This document shows, piece after piece, positions 32,257 to 37,822 of a stretch of 37,822 bases of DNA; position 1 is the first letter of the stretch, and each line of letters starts with the position of its first letter. A program made the translations under genes and the position numbers. The stretch is from Nitrospira sp. Its GTDB lineage: Bacteria > Nitrospirota > Nitrospiria > Nitrospirales > Nitrospiraceae. The stretch covers positions 1 to 37,822 of the forward strand of contig JAHFEW010000043.1 of assembly GCA_023248215.1 (NCBI GenBank), given 5' to 3'. The notes beneath the pieces were generated by a model that was not told the origin of the DNA, searched no databases, and was given only the letters and a program-made list of their open reading frames with translations.

Positions 32257-32973
32257 CAATGGGACAAGATCTTTTGCGCGGCCCTGAAGCGCCGCGTCGA
32301 CGATTCCGGAATGGGGGGTGGGGTCGAGGTTGATCTCCACGACGAAGGCGCCGGCCTGTTTGGCGATCGAGGCAAACCCTGCCGCCGGATACACCAGGCC
32401 GGACGTGCCGATGATGAGGCACAGGTCGCTGGTCTGCAGCGCGGCGTCGCTCCGTTGAAGATCTTCCGCGGCGAGTGATTCTCCAAACCAGACAATGTGA
32501 GGGCGGAGAAGTTCGCCGCAACTTGCGCACGAGGGAAGAATAGCGATCGGCACGTCTCGATTCTCAGCAACGCGTCCGCACTGGGTACAGCGAACCATCC
32601 AGATGTTGCCATGAATCTCGGAAAGTTTGCGCGAGCCCGCATCGCGGTGCAGTCCATCCACATTCTGCGTGATCAACCAGAAGCGGTCGAACCGCTGTTC
32701 CATCTGTGCCAGGGCATCGTGTGCGGGGTTGGGCCGTTTGGTGGCGATCAGTTCCCGCCGCCAGTTGTACCATTCCCACACGAGGCGGGGATCACGTTCA
32801 AACGCCTCCGGCGTGGCCAGGTCTTCCGCGCGAAAATTTCGCCAGAGTCCGTCGGTTCCGCGAAAGGTCGGCACGCCACTGTCGGCGGAAATGCCGGCGC
32901 CGGTGAGCACCGTGACGGATCGTGCCAAGGAGAGTTTGGTTCGGATGATGTCGAGGGTGGATCCGCTTCCCAT
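32242..32973 (-). CDS. cobB: NAD-dependent protein deacylase, SIRT5/CobB type
   Basis: Sir2-family enzyme removing acyl groups from protein lysines with NAD. The product (243 aa) has GAGISADSGVPTFRG for NAD, the catalytic His in TQNVDGLH followed by SEIHGN, and a zinc site of CTQC and CASC. The segment VWEWYNWRREL carries the Tyr-x-x-Arg pair that in SIRT5 and CobB binds succinyl or malonyl groups, so desuccinylase activity is likely (inferred). The frame is open to 33213, but MGSGSTLDIIR at 32973 fits the family start and avoids overlap with the divergent panE-like gene. No clear ribosome binding site. Confidence 0.93.
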   Translation of the reverse strand: MGSGSTLDIIRTKLSLARSVTVLTGAGISADSGVPTFRGTDGLWRNFRAEDLATPEAFERDPRLVWEWYNWRRELIATKRPNPAHDALAQMEQRFDRFWLITQNVDGLHRDAGSRKLSEIHGNIWMVRCTQCGRVAENRDVPIAILPSCASCGELLRPHIVWFGESLAAEDLQRSDAALQTSDLCLIIGTSGLVYPAAGFASIAKQAGAFVVEINLDPTPHSGIVDAALQGRAKDLVPLLLQT

Positions 32974-33021
32974 GGTCGTCTGGTGAGAGAGGGTGGTCAC
33001 TGTTTCTGACGCGCGGCTGCA

Positions 33022-33030
33022 TGCTATAGT
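33022..33030 (+). promoter_or_regulatory. Extended -10 element upstream of the panE-like gene
   Basis: TGCTATAGT is an extended -10 box 34 bases before the ATG at 33065. The -35 region is weak, as usual for extended -10 promoters. It lies in the 91-base divergent gap with the sirtuin gene. Confidence 0.4.
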
Positions 33031-33064
33031 ACGCGCCGTTCGAACGCAACGAGTGAGGAGTCTC

Positions 33065-34432
33065 ATGAAGCAGATCATGATGGTCGGGGCTGGTTCGGTC
33101 GGCGGCTTCTTTGGAGCCCATCTTGCCAAGAATAATCCCAATGTATCGTTTCTTCTCAGGCCCAGGACCCTGGAAGCCGTAAAGCGACAGGGTCTGACCA
33201 TTAAGAGCGCCAAGGGGAATTTTACGGTTCATCCCCCGGCTGCGTCCGATCCACGACAGCTGGCGATACCGGATCTCATCATTCTGGGCGTGAAGGCCTA
33301 CGATCTTGATGAGGTGATGACACAGCTGGAGCCGGTGCTGACCGAGCGGACGGTCATTCTCACGCTTCAGAACGGCATCGATACGGAAGATCGAATTATT
33401 GCTCGTGTGCATCGCGACTGCGTCGTCGGCGGTGTCGCCTTCATCTATTCGAAGATCGTCGAACCCGGTGTGATCGAACATTACAAGCGCGGCGGTGTGG
33501 CGATCGGCGAACTCATGGGCCACAAGAGCGAGCGTCTGCTGCAGATCGCGGAGATCTTCAAGCAGGCAGGCATTTCCTGCCAACTCAGCGACGATATCCG
33601 CAAGAGCAAATGGGAGAAGATGTGTTGGAACTGTGTATTTAATCCCGTCACGGTGTTGATCGATGACAAGGTCGCGAAGGCGCTGGACCATCCGGAGATG
33701 ATGGGTGTGATCCGGCAGATTGTGGGCGAGGTTGCTGCCGTGTCCGCGGCGTTGAAGGTCCCGCTTGCGCCGGACATGGCCGAGAAGGTCGTCAAGTGGA
33801 CGCAGGAGCTCCGCGACATCCATACCTCGATGTTCGATGACTGGAAAGCCAAACGTCCGACCGAGATCGACTATTTGAACGGCTACATCGTGCGCATGGG
33901 GCGGGAATTGGGGATTCCCACACCGGTGAACGAAGCGCTGACGGCAATGGTCAAGACCATCACAGAGAGAGAACCGGCGGGTCCAGGCATTGTCCGCATT
34001 GAGGGCGCCGTCGTCCAGCCGGTGTCGTTCACCCGTGCGGCGCTGGCGCAGCTCCAGCAAGAACATCATGTCGAGGATGTCAGCCAGCTGATGCCGTCGA
34101 TGCGGGGCCGGGCGATCCGTGTGAGAGGCCTGTTGGAGATCCCAGCCCTTAATGTGGATGCAGACCATGTCACGTTTCATTCTGTCGACGGCAAGTATGC
34201 TGCGACCCTCACGCTGCAACAGGCGCGAGACTTCGGGTTGTTGCTCTACGAGCTCGACGGTCAGCCGCTCCCTGACGCCAAAGGTGGCCCCTATCGCTTG
34301 GTCACGCCGGGGCTGGGCGATCTCTGCGCCAATGTGAAAGGTGTGGGACGGATCGAAGTGCGGGCGGGATCGGGGAAGGATACGCGGCCATCTGTCAGGC
34401 CTCCGGAATGCACGGCCGACGGGCAAAGCTAA
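33065..34432 (+). CDS. Ketopantoate reductase-like protein fused to a sulfite oxidase-like domain
   Basis: Residues 1-302 are a PanE/ApbA-type NADPH oxidoreductase: GAGSVGGFFG for the nucleotide, LQNGIDTED, the catalytic Lys in RKSKWEKMCWNCVFNP (K183) and the conserved Glu in RPTEIDYLNG (E267). Typical PanE is about 300 aa. Here a further 150 residues follow. Residues about 348-433 (RGLLEIPALNV, then TFHSVDGKYAATLTL, LLLYELDGQPLP, GGPYRLVTPGLGDL) resemble the C-terminal part of sulfite oxidase/YedY-type molybdopterin domains, without a molybdenum-ligand Cys. GAGGAG five bases before the ATG sets the start; the frame is open upstream. The enzyme may reduce ketopantoate for CoA synthesis, as coaX is also in this window, but the fusion leaves the substrate open. 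Confidence 0.85.
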   Translation: MKQIMMVGAGSVGGFFGAHLAKNNPNVSFLLRPRTLEAVKRQGLTIKSAKGNFTVHPPAASDPRQLAIPDLIILGVKAYDLDEVMTQLEPVLTERTVILTLQNGIDTEDRIIARVHRDCVVGGVAFIYSKIVEPGVIEHYKRGGVAIGELMGHKSERLLQIAEIFKQAGISCQLSDDIRKSKWEKMCWNCVFNPVTVLIDDKVAKALDHPEMMGVIRQIVGEVAAVSAALKVPLAPDMAEKVVKWTQELRDIHTSMFDDWKAKRPTEIDYLNGYIVRMGRELGIPTPVNEALTAMVKTITEREPAGPGIVRIEGAVVQPVSFTRAALAQLQQEHHVEDVSQLMPSMRGRAIRVRGLLEIPALNVDADHVTFHSVDGKYAATLTLQQARDFGLLLYELDGQPLPDAKGGPYRLVTPGLGDLCANVKGVGRIEVRAGSGKDTRPSVRPPECTADGQS

Positions 34433-34438
34433 GCCCGT

Positions 34439-35776
34439 TCACGTCGTCGATGAACGGAACACCTGAATAGATTTCCATCGCTCCGATCGATAACGCCAGA
34501 GCATCAGAGCCATCCGCACAGTCCAGTCCGCAATCATCGCCAGCCACACATAAAACACGCCCATCGTCAGCCAATAGCCCGTGACGAATGCGATGGGGAT
34601 ACGCACGCCCCACATGCCGATCATCGTGGCGATCATGATGAAGCGCGTGTCGCCGGCGCCTCTCAGCGAGCCGGCCAACACCATCGTCAGCGCCAACGGC
34701 ACTTGCAGCAGCGCCACGATTTTTAGAAACACCGTGCCCAAGTCGATGACGGCGTCGTCGCTGGTGAATGCGCGGAGCAGAGCGTAGGGAAAAAAGAAGA
34801 AGACGATCCCCATCGCGGACATGATGAAGGTGGCCATCCGGTTCGCTTCCCAGTTTTCGAGTTTGGCTCTCGTGTATTTGCCGGCGCCGATGCTTTGCCC
34901 CACCATGGTAGCTGCGGCGATGGCGAAGCCGTAGCCGGGCAAGAACGAGAGCGATTCGATTGACAATCCGACCTGATGGGCGGCGTAGGAGACCGTGCCG
35001 TAGATCAGCACGATCTTGGTATAGAGCAGAATGCCGGCTTGCTGCACGATTCGCTCGCCCGAGACCGGAGCACCCACCTTCCAGATGGTGCGAACCAGAT
35101 CGAGCCGAAGCCGTTTCGACGGTCGAAGGATCGGCCGGCAGCGGGAGAACAGATACAGCGCCCCGGCTGCCTCGGCGATCCCGACGGCGACGGCCGCTCC
35201 CTTCACGCCGAACGCCGGGAATCCCCATCGGCCATAGATCAGCGGATAGGCAATGGCGATGTGAAGGATGTTGACCATGATCATGGCGTACATCGGTGTC
35301 TTGGTGTCACCGGTTCCCTGAAGGATCGACGAGAGAACCGCGAGGAGAACCGTGAAGGGGATGACCAAAAAGATAAGGGTTGAATAGGGCAGCGCGAGTG
35401 CGAGGACCTCGGGCTCTGCGCCGAGCAACTCCATGATCAGTCTGTTCGCCGAGAGGCCGAGTACGGCCAGCGCGAGGGACACCAGCACTGACAGCCCCAG
35501 AAAGTGGCGAGCGGCCTGGCCTGCATCTTCATAACGACGGGCGCCCCACTGTTGTGCGATGATGACGTTCGTTCCTACCGAGAGGCCTGAGACCAGTGTC
35601 GTCGCGATAAATGCGAGCAGCTGGCCCAAGCCGACGGCGGCGATGGGAATAGCGCCCAACCCTCCCACGAGAAAGACCGCGACGATGCCTTCGGTCCGTT
35701 GCAGCAAGCTGCTGACTGTCACGGGAAGGGCCAGCGTCATCACTGACCGTCTGATTTGTGCGACGCCGTTGGCCAT
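34439..35776 (-). CDS. MATE-family efflux transporter
   Basis: The 445-aa product has about 12 membrane segments in two halves, each opening in the MATE style (LALPVTVSSLLQRTEGIVAVFLVG and GAPVSGERIVQQAGILLYTKIVL split in the second half). Family features include VGLGQLLAFIATTL, GTNVIIAQQWGA and, in the second half, ATMVGQSIGAGK and AGSLRGAGDTRF. MATE proteins export drugs or metabolites using Na+ or H+ gradients; the substrate is not readable. The gene converges on the panE-like gene with six bases between stop codons. Confidence 0.93.
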   Translation of the reverse strand: MANGVAQIRRSVMTLALPVTVSSLLQRTEGIVAVFLVGGLGAIPIAAVGLGQLLAFIATTLVSGLSVGTNVIIAQQWGARRYEDAGQAARHFLGLSVLVSLALAVLGLSANRLIMELLGAEPEVLALALPYSTLIFLVIPFTVLLAVLSSILQGTGDTKTPMYAMIMVNILHIAIAYPLIYGRWGFPAFGVKGAAVAVGIAEAAGALYLFSRCRPILRPSKRLRLDLVRTIWKVGAPVSGERIVQQAGILLYTKIVLIYGTVSYAAHQVGLSIESLSFLPGYGFAIAAATMVGQSIGAGKYTRAKLENWEANRMATFIMSAMGIVFFFFPYALLRAFTSDDAVIDLGTVFLKIVALLQVPLALTMVLAGSLRGAGDTRFIMIATMIGMWGVRIPIAFVTGYWLTMGVFYVWLAMIADWTVRMALMLWRYRSERWKSIQVFRSSTT

Positions 35777-35878
35777 GGGGCGTCATCCTACCAGAACTCA
35801 GTGGCGTGCGTGGACGTCCCCCTGCCCAGCGATGGGGCTGGACAATCTGATCACTGCTTCGGTAGCCTGCAACATCCT

Positions 35879-37384
35879 ATGTTGATATTGCCCGAGCCTG
35901 CCGCTCGTTCTTCCTACCGGCTGTCAAAATCGCGATACCTCTCCGGCCTGCAGTGCCACAAGCGTCTGTACCTGGAAATTCATGCCCCGGCTTTGGCCAC
36001 GAAACCAGATGCGGCCACGCAGGCGATTCTCGCAATGGGCACGGATCTCGGGGAACTTGCGCGGCAACGGTTCCCAGGGGGCCGCTTGGTCACAGCCGGA
36101 TACCGCCAGTCCCAGGAAGCCTTGGAGCAGACGGCAGAACTCCTTCTGGATCCTACCGTGCCGGCCCTGTTCGAGGCTGCGTTTCAGTTCAATCAGGTCT
36201 TGATCCGCGTCGATGTCCTGGAACGTGTCGGGGTGAATGAGCTAGGGCAACCGACATGGCGCCTTGTGGAAGTGAAATCATCTACCAAGTTGAAGCCCAC
36301 GCATCTGGATGATCTGACCATCCAAAGCTACGTCCTGGAAGGGGTCGGCCTGGCGCTCGTGGATATCTGCCTGATGCATGTGAACACGCAGTATGTCTTC
36401 GACGGTCGACAACTCGATCTTGCCCAACTCTTTGGGCTACGCTCCTTGAGCGAGACGGTGCGCCCACGATTGCCGGAGGTTCCATCGCGTCTGGCCGCGA
36501 TGCACGCGATGCTGGCGGAGATGTCCGCGCCGGCCATTGCACCGGATGAGCATTGCCAAAGTCCCTACGAATGTCCGTTCTGGGCCCATTGTACGCAGGA
36601 GAAGCCGCCCCGTTGGATCTACCACCTGCCTGGGAGCGGCAAGACAGTTACCCTCCTTCGGGAGCTTGGAGTCGAGACCATCGATGACATTCCCGACCAT
36701 GTGACGCTGACGCCGGTGCAGCGTCGCGTGAAGGACAATCGGGAATGGATCGGCGATGGTTTGCGGGCGGCGTTGGCAAACATCCGGTATCCCGTTCACC
36801 ATCTGGATTTTGAAACCTTCATGCCGGCGGTACCGAAATTTATCGAGACGAGACCCTACCAGGTGATTCCGACTCAGTGGTCCAATCACATTGAACAGAG
36901 TGATTGGACCTTGAGCCATACTGAGTATCTCTGTCGGGATGGACGTGACCCACGCGAAGAGTTGACGGTGAGCTTGTTGGATTCGCTGGGGCAGGAGGGG
37001 AGTATCTGTGTGTATTCGAGTTATGAACGCTCGATCCTTGAACGGCTCGCCGAGGAGTTCCCGTCACTCCGGAAGGACCTCAAGCGCGTCATCGCGAGAT
37101 TGTGGGATCTCCACGTGGTCATCAGGGACCATTATTACCATCCCGCCTTCGACGGCAGCTACTCGATCAAGGCCGTCTTGCCGGCTGTGGTGCCGTCGTT
37201 GAGTTATGGGGATCTTGCCATTCGCGACGGGGGAGTGGCGGCCTGCGAATACTCTCGTATGATCTTTGCCGTCAGTGATTGGATCGAGAAGGCACAGATC
37301 GAAGAAGCCTTACTGCGGTACTGCGAACGGGATACCCTGGCGATGGTCGAGCTGCGGAGGGAGTTGAAGAAACGAGCCGGTTAA
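35879..37384 (+). CDS. DUF2779-type protein: Cas4-like nuclease fused to DEDD exonuclease-like domain
   Basis: The 501-aa product has an N-terminal PD-(D/E)XK domain of RecB/Cas4 type. D112 and the ExK of LVEVKSS (E131, K133) form the metal site, followed by a Gln/Tyr helix (TIQSYVLEG). Four cysteines (C26 in GLQCHKRL, and C226, C232, C238 in CQSPYECPFWAHC) fit a Cas4-like iron-sulfur cluster. The C-terminal domain (about 305-495) matches DUF2779: HHLDFETFMPA with D310 and E312, RPYQVIPTQWSNH, VYSSYERSIL, LWDLH with D410, GSYSIKAVLPA and YCERDTLAMV with D485, a DEDD exonuclease pattern. Likely DNA repair or defence, but unproven. The frame is open from 35756; MLILPEP at 35879 is the best ATG, though with a weak ribosome binding site. 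No cas genes or CRISPR array are nearby. Confidence 0.85.
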   Translation: MLILPEPAARSSYRLSKSRYLSGLQCHKRLYLEIHAPALATKPDAATQAILAMGTDLGELARQRFPGGRLVTAGYRQSQEALEQTAELLLDPTVPALFEAAFQFNQVLIRVDVLERVGVNELGQPTWRLVEVKSSTKLKPTHLDDLTIQSYVLEGVGLALVDICLMHVNTQYVFDGRQLDLAQLFGLRSLSETVRPRLPEVPSRLAAMHAMLAEMSAPAIAPDEHCQSPYECPFWAHCTQEKPPRWIYHLPGSGKTVTLLRELGVETIDDIPDHVTLTPVQRRVKDNREWIGDGLRAALANIRYPVHHLDFETFMPAVPKFIETRPYQVIPTQWSNHIEQSDWTLSHTEYLCRDGRDPREELTVSLLDSLGQEGSICVYSSYERSILERLAEEFPSLRKDLKRVIARLWDLHVVIRDHYYHPAFDGSYSIKAVLPAVVPSLSYGDLAIRDGGVAACEYSRMIFAVSDWIEKAQIEEALLRYCERDTLAMVELRRELKKRAG

Positions 37385-37515
37385 CGCCTGCCCCTGGTCC
37401 TGATCCATTTCACCATCTGCGCGCACGTCGTTTCAATTTTCTCGTCCGCCATCAGCGCGACGCCACCGAGGGCCAAGAGCGTCATCACCAGTGCGAATTC
37501 AGTTTGTTCAAACAT
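37381..37515 (-). CDS. 44-aa single-pass membrane protein
   Basis: GGAGG lies five bases before the ATG at 37515. The product starts MFEQTEFALVM and has one hydrophobic helix (about residues 7-22, LVMTLLALGGVALM). After it come DEKIETTCAQMVKW and a basic end, RTRGRR. The layout suggests a small inner-membrane protein with the basic tail in the cytoplasm. A longer in-frame start at 37572 has no good ribosome binding site. The stop overlaps that of the convergent nuclease gene by four bases. No family recognised. Confidence 0.65.
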   Translation of the reverse strand: MFEQTEFALVMTLLALGGVALMADEKIETTCAQMVKWIRTRGRR

Positions 37516-37822
37516 GTGGCCCTCCGGTGTGGACCAGAGACTAGCCTGGACCAGCAGAAGCGAACAGACCACTAGAGGTGGGGGCTGTCCCTGCCCTCTG
37601 TAGGTGCTGATGCTATAGGGAGCCGGGGCGGAGGGGATGTTGAAGGAGATTCGTCAGGCCGAGCGCAGCTTTCTGCCCGCCACAACCACAAATAGGCGCG
37701 ATACGAGATATAGTCAGAAGTTGTGGAACGGGGTGAGTTAGGTGGCGTACCTTTCCGGGTGAACAACATCCGAACACACCGGCTGGCAGGCCGGGGAAAG
37801 GCACGCCGGTGATGACGATAGT
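37516..37822. other. Terminal stretch, no gene seen
   Basis: Two overlapping minus-strand frames (37572-37769 and 37613-37804) are short, have no ribosome binding site and look like shadow translation. I see no terminator, tRNA or repeat of note before the window ends. Confidence 0.4.

Noticed and set aside
32798-34426. Minus-strand open frame of 542 codons opposite the panE-like gene
   Set aside because: Composition is Arg/His/Asp-rich shadow type, with no motif; the plus strand encodes a clear Rossmann enzyme.
36626-36660. Walker A-like LPGSGKT in the DUF2779 protein (residues 250-256)
   Set aside because: The first glycine of GxxxxGK[ST] is missing (His at that position) and no Walker B or helicase motifs follow; it lies in the linker between the two nuclease domains.

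Overview
The window looks like a chromosomal segment of a GC-rich Gram-negative bacterium, most likely Nitrospirota and probably a Nitrospira-like organism. That placement is inference from gene content and protein sequence; there is no rRNA or other decisive marker here. From about 4.8 kb onward it is densely packed housekeeping DNA. The first 4.5 kb is different: sparse, lower in GC by eye, and carrying mobile-element debris.

Positions 1-4.5 kb form an accessory island. It has a small hypothetical gene (655-909), two diverged copies of a ~135-bp repeat (446-580 and 1942-2078), a minus-strand intrinsic terminator without an obvious gene, a T-rich short tandem repeat and a frameshifted 3' fragment of an IS256-family transposase. 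Next to that fragment is a compact minus-strand unit. It starts at a good sigma70-type promoter (4481-4454), then a 110-aa protein with an exact-period tandem repeat containing eight cysteines, and then, overlapping it by one base, a radical SAM/SPASM maturase. This is the best candidate for an undescribed system: a RiPP-like peptide modification pair.

At 4.8-8.0 kb (minus) lies an operon for an FdhF/YdeP-type molybdopterin oxidoreductase and its sulfur-transfer chaperone FdhD. From 8.3 to 19.5 kb (plus) come recA-recX-alaS-ruvX-mltG, deoC and a divergent deoB with its own, apparently leaderless promoter, a RidA-like gene, and a two-gene unit for an exported IPT/TIG-repeat protein and a YCF48-like beta-propeller.

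From 19.5 to 29.5 kb (minus) are two consecutive transcription units: valS-nadC-birA-coaX, then grpE-dnaK-dnaJ-rsmE, with a large hairpin between dnaK and dnaJ. A 39-aa, half-basic protein gene (29694-29813) is transcribed divergently from valS. The last part holds a response regulator with a long helical tail, a HAD hydrolase, a SIRT5/CobB-type sirtuin, a ketopantoate reductase-like protein with a fused sulfite-oxidase-like domain, a MATE transporter, a fused Cas4-like/DEDD nuclease (DUF2779 type) and a 44-aa single-TM protein.

All identifications come from reading translated motifs by eye; no database search was run. Start codons were chosen by Shine-Dalgarno spacing and family N-termini where these were informative.
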